Origin: Nicotiana tabacum
Lineage: Eukaryota; Streptophyta; Magnoliopsida; Solanales; Solanaceae
Length of the DNA stretch: 64,000 bases
Direction: 5' to 3'
Assembly (NCBI RefSeq): GCF_000715075.1
Contig: NC_134095.1
Coordinates: 45,610,806 to 45,674,805, forward strand
This document shows positions 45,698 to 55,640 of the stretch, one piece after another. The notes below the pieces were generated by a model. It saw only the letters and a program-made list of their open reading frames with translations. It did no database searches and was not told where the DNA came from. Position 1 is the first letter of the stretch. The number at the start of each line of letters is the position of its first letter. The position numbers and the translations under genes were made by a program.

Positions 45698-47177
45698 AAC
45701 ATATTCTCAATATGCTTCATTTCATTGTTGGAAGAACTTGGAGCATGTGAAGGATAATGAGGTGGGTTGCTCGGTTGTTGATACATCGGGGGCCTTTGAA
45801 AATCCGATCCCCAGTTGCCTTGATTATTTTTCCATCCCCATTCATTGTTACCTCCCTAATTTCCTTGATTGTTGCCACTCCAATTATCTTGGTTATTTCC
45901 ACCACTCTAATTTCCTTGATTGTTGTTGTTATGGCAATTCTCTTGATTGTTACTACCACTCCAATTACCTTGATTGCTTGAATTCTAATTACCTTGATTG
46001 TTTTAAGGTTGCCATTGTTGTTGATTTGGGCCTTGGAAGTTATTTCTTTGCCCTTGAAAGTTGTTCATATATTACACCTCCTCCTCTAGTTCATTGTAAG
46101 ATTCATCTAGATCAAACCCACTATCTTCTTGCACATAATTATCCACTCAGTTTTGCACTTGTGGACCCTTTTGTTCACGATCATTCTTACTCCTTCTATG
46201 GCATTGACTTGCTTAGGACTTTGCACTTGTTGAATTTAAGCCTTTGCTAATTTGTTCATAGTGCTGGTCAATTCGGCAATGGCTTGACCATGGTCATGCA
46301 ACTCTTTATGGAGGTGAATCACGTTCGGATCACCTTGATAAATATTAGCCCAAGATTTTCATGCCGATGAGGTGTCCGCTATTTTATCTAAAATCTCACA
46401 AGCTTCCGCATACGACGTTATCATGAAATTTCCACCGGGAAGTTGATTTACCATGCATTGATTGGTTGTATTGGTCCCCCGATAGAAGTTTGTTGAATAA
46501 TATTCTCCGTCATGTCGTTATTGGGGCACTCTTTGACCATTGTTCTATACCGCTCTCATATCTTATGTAACAGCTCATTGGGCTCCTATTTGAATGCTAT
46601 AATCTCATCTCTAAGAGTAGCCATACATCTAGGAGAAATAACTTGGCAATAAATTTCTCCGCAAACTCATCCCAAGTATGGATGGAATGGTTTGGCAATC
46701 TTTCCAACCAATCTAAGGCTTTTCCCCGTAGAGAGAAAGGAAAAAGCCTTAGCTTAAAAGTATCCTCGGAGATGTTTGGCTGTTTACTCTCCCAACAAGT
46801 ATCCACAAACCATTTCTAGTGTTTGTATGCATTTTGACTTGGAGCCCCGGTGAAGAAACCTCGTTGCTCTAGCAATGTGAGCATTACATTAGTGATTTAA
46901 AAGTTGCTCGCTCGGATTCGAGGCAGGACTATAGCACTTGCATACCCTTCATTCAACAATACCCAGCGTGGAGCCGCTCTTGGTGGAGGTAGGGGTGGAA
47001 CTAGTACATTGTCTTGAGGCGCTCGACCTCTTCTATTTGCTTGAGGTTCAAGAGAAACCTCTCCAACTTGGTCATCCTCAACGTCCACATCCCCCAAAGG
47101 TATGTTTCCACGTTGATCATTGTTGTACCTACAATTGATTCACACAAATTAGTCACATGGAAGGAGACGAAGACAAT
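45698..47177 (-). pseudogene. gag N-terminal part, element C
   Basis: Start ATG about 47097 (MGDVDVEDDQVGEVSLEPQ), Pro-rich stretch to IRASNF, capsid-like domain (46806-46597: TWDEFAEKFIAKLF, LRLFPFSLRGKALDWLERLP), linker with LHKELHDHGQ near 46300, KRRQ-like patch lost to a deletion or shift near 46180, and the Asn/Gln-rich stretch (to 45740). Sequence homologous to A continues to 47177 and stops at the LTR of D, so the leader and primer site are missing. Confidence 0.8.
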
Positions 47178-47369
47178 TGATAAGTAGGGATTTTGGCTAC
47201 TTATTTGCACTCTTTTACTTTCGTTTTAGCTCAAAATTGCTTAAAGGTATTCCCAAAAACTAATAAAATGTGCTTTCTTGCAGGAGTGTTGAAATATGAG
47301 CTAAAGAGATGAAAATCAACTCAAGAATGAGTAATTTTGGACAAGGACCAAAACAAGGCTAAAAGGGCA

Positions 47370-47805
47370 AAAATGCGGACCGCACAATATTGAGTGCAGT
47401 TGTAGAACATGAGGCAGCCTTTGTCATTTTCCCATGCAAAATGCGGACCACATAATTGTTTTGCTGCCGCAAAAGAGGAGATTTAGAGAGATGGATTTTT
47501 GGGCCATGAAGAAGTGTCCGCACCATTATTGTGCGGCCGCATAATTAAGAGCACGGCCGCACTCAGAATTGTGCGGTCCGCAGAAGTCCCTCATGCCAAA
47601 AGCCTAAGGTCAAGAAATGCGGACCGCACCATTATTGCGCGGCCGTAGAAGCAAGAGTGCGGCCGCATTCATAAATGTGCAGTCCACAGAAGTTGATGAA
47701 GCACGAACCGCAACCCAGAATTGTACGGCCGGAGAAGCCCAACCTGTCAAGCCAAGTTTCAAAGTGTGGACCGCACACATAATTGTGTGGCCGCACAACC
47801 TCTGC
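47370..47805 (+). promoter_or_regulatory. GCGG motif array in LTR of element D
   Basis: The clearest array: pairs such as gcggaccgcac...gtgcggccgca separated by an AT-rich spacer (caatat, cattatt, acataatt) recur at about 47375, 47441, 47516, 47570, 47618, 47665, 47705 and 47765. The two arms are near-complementary, so each pair can form an inverted repeat. Lies just before the TATA box. Confidence 0.6.
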
Positions 47806-47837
47806 ATGGGAAATTTTGTCTGATAATTTTAGCTGGG

Positions 47838-47846
47838 TATAAATAA
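47838..47846 (+). promoter_or_regulatory. LTR TATA box of element D
   Basis: tataaataa, about 30 bp after the last GCGG unit; shared context with element B (17199-17207). Confidence 0.65.
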
Positions 47847-48756
47847 ATCTTTTTGTCATTTTTAGGTTAAGTTTTGTGCACCTGAGAATAGATAGCTGTT
47901 TTTCTTTTCTGTAATTAGGTAATCTTGTATTAGTTTAGATTTTCTTTCCCTAATCAATTATTATGCATTTTATCTTAATTTCTTCTTTAATTTCTGCATA
48001 TTCATGAGTAGCTAAATTTCTTGCTAGGGTTGTGGCCCAATCCTAGTGTGGGTACTTAATGAGTGTTTGATTTAGGGCTTGTTTGTGATTGGGTTAGTGA
48101 TATTTAGCCTAGTTCTTGCTTGAATTTGAGAATTGATGGTTGCAAATATTGATTCATGCCTAATTGACTTAGTCTCTACTTGAGAAAGAGAGACTATGTC
48201 TAGGAAAACTTAGCTAACAAGGAATTGGGGTGAACTCAAGAAATTGATAGCCCCAAATTAAAGGGTTGAATCTAGAGATAGTAAGACCCGACTTGAGCAT
48301 TTATCACTTATTTTGTGCAATACCCATTTGGACTTGAGAAAGCCAAATTGCGCAAAATCACTCTAACTACCTAGAGGTATTGAGTGGGTAATTGCATGTG
48401 ATTGCTATATTACGACCCCGACCAAACAAACTTGCCCTAGAGTTTACAATCTGTTAAATAACCACCTAGGTGGAAGTCACGACCCTTGATCTTTTATTAC
48501 CTGAAAAACAACAATACCAAAAACATTGTCTCTTAGATTTTTAATTACAAGTATTAGCATAATCATTAGAAGTAGAAAGAAGCAACCAATCATGTGGAAG
48601 TGCAATCTTGGGCATGTCATACACTAGACTTGGTATATACCTAATCCCATATAAAACTCTTTGTGGAATCGACCCCGACTCATATTGGGTATTTATAATT
48701 GCATCAACCGCCTCACAATCCCAATTAGTGGTGTGAGTTTGGGCGACATCAATTTT

Positions 48757-48775
48757 TAGCACCGTTGCCGGGGAG
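48757..48775 (+). other. Primer binding site, element D (tRNA-Asp type)
   Basis: tagcaccgttgccggggag, five bases after the LTR end; one change from a perfect tggcgccgttgccggggag site. Confidence 0.8.
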
Positions 48776-48873
48776 CTAAAAATGAATTTAGCTATATATT
48801 AGGTTTTGTATGTGATTTGTCTTTTTTTCTTCTGAGTTACTAATCTTTTCGTGAATCAATTGTAGGTGATATA

Positions 48874-50818
48874 ATGGATCTCAACAACAATGATCATCTT
48901 GGAAATGTGCCATTGGGGATGACGGGGATAATGACCAAGTTGATGAGGTTTCTCTTGAACCTCAAGGAAATAGACGAGACTGCCCCCTCAAGACAACGTC
49001 CCCGTTGCTCCCCCACATCCTCCAAGAAAGGCGGCACACTGGGTGTTGCCGAATGAAGGAAAATGCAAGTGCCATAGTCTCGCCCCGCATTAGGGTGGGC
49101 AACTTTCAAATCACAAATGTAATGCTTACACTATTGGAACAACGGCGATTCTTCACCGGGGCTTCGAATAAAAATGCATACTAGCACTTGAAAGGGTTTG
49201 TTGACACTTGGTGTCAGAGAAAACAAACCAACGTATCTGAGGATGCTTTGTGGTTGAGTCTATTCCCTTTCTCTCTACGGGGAAAGCTTTAGACTGATTG
49301 GAGAGGTTGCCAAATCATTTTATCCATACATGGGATGAATTGGCCGAGAAATTTATTGCCAAGTTCTTTTCTCCCGGGCATATGGCAACTCTAAGGGATG
49401 AGATTCTAGCTTTCAAACAAGAACCCAATGAGCCTTTGCAAGAGATATGGGAAAGGTATCGTAATATGGTGAAAGAGTGTCCGAACAATGACATGACAGA
49501 GGCTATGATTCAACAGACTTTTTATAGGGGGATCAATACTACAAATCAATGCGTGGTCAACCAACTTGCCGGTGGAAATTTCATGTCAATGCCATATGTG
49601 GAAGCTTGTGATATCTTAAACAAAATGGCGGACACTTCATCCGCATGGCAAAGTAGAGCTAATGTTCCTCAAGGTGATCCAAATATGATTCACCTCCACA
49701 AAGAGTTACATGATCATGGTCAAGCAATTGCCTAATTGACCACCATAATGAATCAACTAGCCAAATCTCAACTCTAATAAGTGCAAGGTACGAAGTAAGT
49801 AATTGAAATGGACGGAGTTAATTTGATGGTGAACAAGAGGAGGCAAAATGGTCCTCAAGAGCAAAACGGGATTGAAAATTATGAGCAAGATGATAGTGGA
49901 TTTGATCAATATGGACAATACAATGAGCAAGAGGAGGAAGTACAATATGTGAACAACTTTCAAGGTCAAAGAAACAACATTCAAAACCCAAGTCAACAAC
50001 AATGACGACCACAAGGGAATCAAGGAAATTGGCATTCAAACAATCAAGGCGGTTGGACCAATCAAAACAACCAAGGGAATTGGAGCAATCAAGGCAATCA
50101 AGGAAATTGGATTGGTCAAAATAGTCAAGGCAATTAGAGTGGCAATAATCAAGGCTATTGGGGAGGTAACAACCAAGTAGGATGGAACAACAACAACAAC
50201 TAGGGGTTGGGTTTTCGGAGGCCTCCGATGTTTCAATAACCAAGCAATCCACCTTCCTACCCTTCACAAGGTTTGAGCTTTTCTAACAATAAGATGGGTA
50301 GAATTGAAAACATGTTTAAACAAATGATGGAGAAGAACGCCGACTCTGATGCTCAACTAGTCTCTCACAACACTTCTATTCGCAATTTGGAAGTTCAATT
50401 GGGCCAAATCTCGCAAGCCTTGAACACTTGTCCTAAGGGGGAACTACCAAGTGATACGGTGGTGAACCCAAAGAGTGGGAATAATACGGGATATGCTATG
50501 GCCGTGACTACAAGAAGTGAAAAAGGTGGAGATGCAACCACCTTAAATCAAAGAAGAGTTCTGGATGATGATGTGGTGGTTCAAGAAGATAAAATTCCAA
50601 GAAATATGGTTCTAGCTAATGAAGAAGTGATAATTGATATTGATGAAAATATGGAGGAGACACAAGAAGAGGTGAACCCATCTAGGGAACACGTAATTGA
50701 TATGCCGGAACCAGTAGTGCCAAATTCTAAGGCACCAATGTCAAGGCCTCCTCCTTCATACCCTCAAAGGCTTGCCAAGCAAAATAGCGAGAACCAATTC
50801 AAAAATTTATTGACATGA
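48874..50818 (+). pseudogene. gag region, element D
   Basis: Start ATG 48874 (MDLNNNDHLGNVPLG). A shift near 48920 ends the first frame. Capsid-like domain 49298-49735 (LPNHFIHTWDELAEKFIAK, MIQQTFYRGINTTNQCVVN, WQSRANVPQGDPNMIHLHKE), KRRQ patch (49835), then Asn/Gln/Gly repeats (NNQGGW, NQGNW, 49990-50200), NTSIRNLEVQLGQISQAL, MAVTTRSEKGG, acidic stretch, and RPPPSYPQRLAKQ. Frame 50273-50818 is open for 181 codons. Stops replace Trp and Gln at several points. No zinc knuckle. Confidence 0.85.
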
Positions 50819-51690
50819 TGAAGAATTTGTCTATCAATGTACCATTTGTTGAGGCTCTAGAGTAAATTCCGGGTTATGCCAAGTTCATGAAGGACTTGGT
50901 AACAAAGAAAAGATCAATGAATTGTGAGACTATCAAGATGAAACATCAAGTGAGTGCTATTGTGAACTCAATGGCTCTGAAATTGGAAGATCCAGGCGCT
51001 TTCACAATCCCATGTACAATTGGAACTGCCGACTTTGCCAAAGCTTTATGTGATCTCTGGGCGAGTATCAATTTGATGCCCTACTCGTTGTTCAAAACTT
51101 TGGGAATTGGGCAACCAAGACCCACATCCATGAGGTTGCAAATGGCGGATCGTACTATGAAGAGGCCTTTGGGTATTATTGATGATGTGTTAGTTCATGT
51201 TGAAAAGTTCATCCTCCCGGCGGATTTTGTGATTCTTTATTGTGAAGTTGACTATGAGACTCCTATTATTTTGGGTAGATCTTTCTTTGCTATAGGGAAG
51301 GCACTTGTTGATTTAGAAGCCGGTGAGCTCACTTTCCGGGTTGGTCACGAAAATGTGGTCTTCCATGTGTGCAAATCTATGAGGCAACCGAATAGCACTG
51401 AAGTTTGTTCGTTCGTGGATTTAGTGGCCAATGTGATTATTGATGATGTTAGTGCCACAATGAATGTTGAGGATAATTTGGAAGCCGTTTTGCTTAACCT
51501 TGATGGTTATGAGGAGAAAGAAGGCTATGTGGAGTATGTGAATGCATTGCAAGAAATGGGGTCGTACACTTATGAGCCCCGCAAGCTATCCTTGGATAAT
51601 AAAAATTGGAAGACTCCTCCAACAAAGCCCTTAATCGAGGAGCCTCCCACTTTGGAGTTAAAGCCATTGCCTCCATATCTTAGGTATTAA
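50819..51690 (+). pseudogene. Aspartic protease region, element D
   Basis: Frame 50887-51690 (267 codons) is the longest Athila frame in the window: MKHQVSAIVNSMALKLEDPG, FTIPCTIGTADFAKALCDL, NLMPYSLFKTLGIGQPRP, MADRTMKRPLGIIDD, FHVCKSMRQPNSTEVCSFVD and LELKPLPPYLRY. The residue after the catalytic D-L is Trp instead of Gly (about 51058), so activity is unlikely despite the long open frame. Confidence 0.85.
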
Positions 51691-51931
51691 TTCTTTGGCC
51701 CTTCTTCTACTTTACCGGTTATCCTTTCTTCTTGTTTGACTAACATGCAGGTAGAGTCCACATTGGAGGTGCTACAACAGAGGAAAAGAGCAATCAGATG
51801 GATATTGGCGGATATCGGGGGCATAAGCCCCGCCTTTTGCATGCACAAGATTATTTTGGAGGAGGGTGTCAAACCCTCCATTGAACATCAAAGGAGGCTA
51901 AATGAAGCAATGCAAGAGGTGGTCAAGAAGG
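51691..51931 (+). pseudogene. Protease-RT linker and RT start, element D
   Basis: After a stop at 51688 the frame resumes at 51736 with MQVESTLEVLQQRKRAIRWI and GISPAFCMHKIILEEGVKPS, ending at NEAMQEVVKK (51931). The equivalent in B runs on into RT; here the sequence switches to an LTR fragment. Confidence 0.75.
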
Positions 51932-52292
51932 TTTGTTGAGCATTAGCTAGTTGATTGAGCATTGCTGTGGAGACTCAAGGTAAACTAGTTATTGCGTTTG
52001 CAGGCCTCGGAGTCACCTTCTGGAATTTTACCCTGTAATGTTTATTTCTATTCTGAAACAGTTGTATTTAAGGATTTTCTAGCAAACTCAGTAGAGCTTA
52101 TGACTTGTACTACCGGCTTTTGGGATATTAAATCATATTGGAAATGTTAGCTGCATTTAGAAATATCTGGTTTCTTCTTAATAGTTCTGTTGGTTAATTG
52201 CTATCATTTAATTCAGTAAGTGTTAGTCTTACCTAGTTATAGAGGCTAGGTGCCATCATGACATCCTACATAGGGAAATCGGGGTCGTGACA
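51932..52292 (-). repeat. LTR fragment of the TGTCACGACCCC family
   Basis: Read on the minus strand from 52292: TGTCACGACCCCGATTTCCC, then gatggcacctagcc and the usual continuation. This is the same family as the solo LTR at 54019, in opposite orientation. It is cut at about 51932 by the junction with element D. Confidence 0.7.
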
Positions 52293-54018
52293 TAATTTGA
52301 TCTAGTGAAAATGATATAAATTGTCTTATAATAGATAGGTATAAAAAAGAAAAATCATCTATCTTGCTTACATTTCTCATCTTATAAGTGTCATATCAAC
52401 TGCATATATTCTACTTCTTTGAGAATATTTACCCATCTTTTAACTAAAATGTTATTTTCTCAAAATATTTGTTGGTGATGATATAGTATGGGTAGATGTT
52501 CATAATCTTGTGAGATCTTATTATTTATGCCTTACATTTATTCAAATATGGCACAACTAATTTTATTCGAGTCATGAGAATATCAATTTGGTCCTTTGAA
52601 TAAAGTAATTTAAAATGATTTATAAATGACACATTAGCTACTCTAAGGTGCTATGAGGTCTTGATTCCTTTTGTATGAAAAATAATTAATGTGAATAAAC
52701 TACTACGATGATGTGATGTAGTCTGAAATAATACCTGAAATAAAACCTTCATATTCTTCTGAATCTAATAATGTATCTAAATAGAAGAAAAATCTTCCGG
52801 GTGAAGCTATATTATTAGCTTGTTATTTATAAAGTAGAACTCGTTATGAGTTGTGAAAAAGTTATGTCCTTAACTTGAAATTTTCGAAAATGTGGGGGAC
52901 CATTATGTCCAGAGTTATATAGCCTAATTTAAGAAGGAAAAAAGTGAGGAAAATTATTTATTAATGTTATAATAAAGCCTTACAAAATGGAGATTTTTTG
53001 TAGTAAAAATTTGTATTGGAAGATCAAAAATATGTTGTATTTCTTGCTTTGAAAAGTTATGCTGCTTCGGATCTCTTAGTCATTTGGGTGAAGAAATCTT
53101 TGAATTATGATCTCTTCCTACTGATTTGAGATATTTCTAAAAAGTTAATTTGGTGCTTGACTATGGAAGATGCATAAAGAAAATAAATTCTTATGTGTTG
53201 AAAGATGTTTCATAAGGCATTTGTACAGAAGTAAAGTTTTATTTCATTTGAGATGATTTTATGCCTTATTTGAGAAATACTACGAGTTAGTATTTTGTAT
53301 GTGAATTTTTCACTATATTAGAAGGATACAATGATAATATTTAATCTCTGATTCAGATGAGAAAAAACTGGCGAGTTGTTGTGTGATCACCTTTTGGTGG
53401 GGTATTATGGTATTGAAATTGCTTGGCAATGAAGCTGATTAAGCAAGCTCTTGGTGAATATTCTACTAGGAATTAAGTCAACAATATTTGTGTCGATGAA
53501 TTTACCTAGGCGCAATAATCATTGTAAGAAAATAAATCGTTCAATGGGAAGAGTAGACACATTTTCTTAAGATATAATGTCGTAAAGCAATTACTTAGAG
53601 ATGGAGTTTTTATACATATTATGTGTAGTCAAAAAAAGATTTGGCCTATCCTTTGACTTATAAGTGAAATATTGAGGGGTTGAGACTTTTTCCAATTTGA
53701 GATGTATCAACAATGATGGTAACCCAACCTATGTGATTGGAGATCCCATTAAGTAGGTTCATATGGATAATAACAAGTGATTAGTTGATCAAACATGCAC
53801 TATTTAATTATGTTTCTTCCTGTGGTGTGTATGTATATAGTGCAAGACTGCAAAGAATGTGAGGCTGAGTTATTAAGCTCTTAATCCAATAATTCATAAC
53901 CTTTTATACTTGGTGTATTGCGTTGTAGAATACACTTGATGGATGGACCTATATAAGTGTGGAGTGGGGTCGCTCCTATGAAATTTATAGAAAACTATTT
54001 CTAGAGCACTCATGAAAA
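52293..54018 (+). pseudogene. Degraded Ty1/copia RT-RNase H remnant (element G)
   Basis: No long frame remains, but translations in pieces still show copia RNase H: an ILEGYNDN segment at about 53315, FGGV near 53390, NGKSRHIFLRYNVVKQLLRDGV at about 53555-53620 (read here as NGKSRHIFLRYN and VKQLLRDGV), then a GDP-K-VHMDNNK-type tail near 53745. These fit Ty1/copia, plus strand. The earlier 52293-53280 part should be RT but is too decayed to place. The sequence runs into the solo LTR target site gaaaa at 54014-54018. Confidence 0.55.
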
Positions 54019-54794
54019 TATCACGACCCCATATTTCCCTCCGCAAAATATCGTGATGACACCTAGTCTCTAAAACTAGGTAAGCAGATTTCTCTAACAA
54101 TTAAGCTAATTTTTTTATAATGATAATTCGAAAAATGGTTTAACATTAGTGCCGAGACAAAGCGGAAAAAACATACGCGGCAATAATCATAACGATCTCC
54201 CAAGACTGGTAATACAGAGTCAAGAACTCTAGTAAAATACATGGAATGATCGAAGGGATCAAAATACAATACTGTTCAAATGGCAAATTGACAGTACAAT
54301 ATAAGGAAGAGACTCCAAGGTACTGCGACGACCACGCAGCTCTACCTTGAATCCTCGCGACCAATATGTTAACTCTGCTCGAGTCTGATATCTCTAATAC
54401 CTGGCTCTGCACAAAAATATGCAGAAGTGTAGTATGAGTACACCATGGTCGGTACCCAGTTAGTATCAAGAGTAACCTCGGTAGAGGACTGACGAGGTAC
54501 AGTCAATATACTCACTAGACAAAATAATCTGTGCAGTATAGCAGTATAACACTAATAATAAAAAGCAGAAATCAGTAAATGGAAACAAAGTCAACATGTG
54601 CATATATGCAGTAAAGCAATAAGAATATCGAGAAAAACATCATTTAAAAACGAAATAAGGAATACAAAGGACAACCAATTAATCAAGCTGTCTAACACAA
54701 GTTTCCCAACGAAATCAATTTGTGATACCTCATATCATAGTCACAAGTCCCGGGTCTCAACCCGCCATTATATACTCACGACACCTCGTGCTCA

Positions 54795-55040
54795 CAGCTC
54801 AAAATCACAATTGAACGAACAACTTACATGCCAAAATCACAATCCGCCCGGCAATAGTCATAGGCTCACAATCATAATCTGTCCGGCTTGATCACATGCT
54901 CACAATCACAATCCTACCGACATGGTCGCATGCTCAAAATCACAATTCGCCCGGCATGATCGCATGCTCAAAATCACATTTCGCCCGGCATGATCACATG
55001 CTCACAATCACAAATCGCCAGGCATAATCACAGACTCAAT
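54795..55040 (+). repeat. About 35-bp tandem repeat in solo LTR
   Basis: Roughly six copies of a unit like aatcacaatccgcccggcat followed by gatcgcatgctca, with drift. The cccggc core recurs near 54847, 54890, 54916, 54950, 54984 and 55018. Confidence 0.65.
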
Positions 55041-55319
55041 AGCAATATGAAACGAGTAATACCAGAATACATGAACATGATCAATAAATATTAAGTTTCG
55101 TACTCATGAACTAGTATTAGTGGCATGCTACAATGTATGCTTGTGTGAGTGTACTACTGCAGCTCAAGTCAGCAAGTAATATCAAGGACATCGAATATCC
55201 CATCGAAACAACAAGACAAGTCACACAAAGGGTACAACAAACACAATGAAAGTCACACCATCACACGACATTTACCAACACAATGTCTCCAAACCATCAC
55301 ATATCATCCTTGATATTTG

Positions 55320-55640
55320 CCACATTTATCTCTCTGATAGCCAAACGTATCACTCCGTATAATAGCCACTCGTATGACTCTGCCCTGACAATATCATTAG
55401 CCATTCTTATCTCTCCTATAGCCACCTATATCACTCCGTATAATAGCCACCCTTATCACTCCATGCAATAGCCACCCTTGTCACTCTGCCTTGACAATAA
55501 CATAATAACCACCCTTATCACTCTATGCAATAGCCACCCTTGTCACTCTGCCTTGACAATAACACAATAACCACCCACATCACTCCATACATTCAACAAC
55601 AATGAGATGCCACCCTTATGCCCCGTATGATAGCAATAGT
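55320..55640 (+). repeat. Tandem repeats of tatcactc...agccaccc units in solo LTR
   Basis: Units such as tagccacccttgtcactctg recur; the clearest is a 62-bp unit present twice in tandem (starts about 55471 and 55533), with looser copies on both sides. Confidence 0.65.

Larger units (their letters stand above)
29495..47177 (-). mobile_element. Element C: old Athila-like Ty3/gypsy retrotransposon, interrupted
   Basis: Minus-strand order from right to left: gag start (47177-45698), copia insertion E (45697-34808), rest of gag, protease, RT, RNase H, integrase and spacer (34807-29495), with a further strip at 16561-16439 beyond element B. Its 5' LTR and primer site are gone, replaced by element D at 47178; ORF3 and 3' LTR are not visible. 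The nesting makes it the oldest of these elements. Confidence 0.75.
47178..48751 (+). repeat. 5' LTR of element D
   Basis: Starts TGATAAGTAGGG and ends GGGCGACATCA, 1574 bp, followed by the primer site. GCGG array at 47370-47805, TATA box tataaataa at 47838-47846, and the family leader with ggttgtggcccaatcctagt. Confidence 0.85.
47178..51931 (+). mobile_element. Element D: truncated Athila-like Ty3/gypsy retrotransposon
   Basis: 5' LTR, tRNA-Asp-type primer site, gag and protease, then breaks off at 51931 right after the segment that links protease to RT (LNEAMQEVVKK). No RT, integrase or 3' LTR. It abuts the gag leader of element C on its left, in opposite orientation, so it probably inserted into C and later lost its right part together with C's 5' end. 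Confidence 0.8.

Noticed and set aside
52293..53280. Complete RT domain of copia element G
   Set aside because: The position suits RT, but I could not place any catalytic motif, so only the RNase H part is claimed.
55280..55640. Possible CRISPR-like or minisatellite array
   Set aside because: Units are contiguous drifting tandem repeats inside an LTR of a plant genome, without constant repeats and unique spacers.
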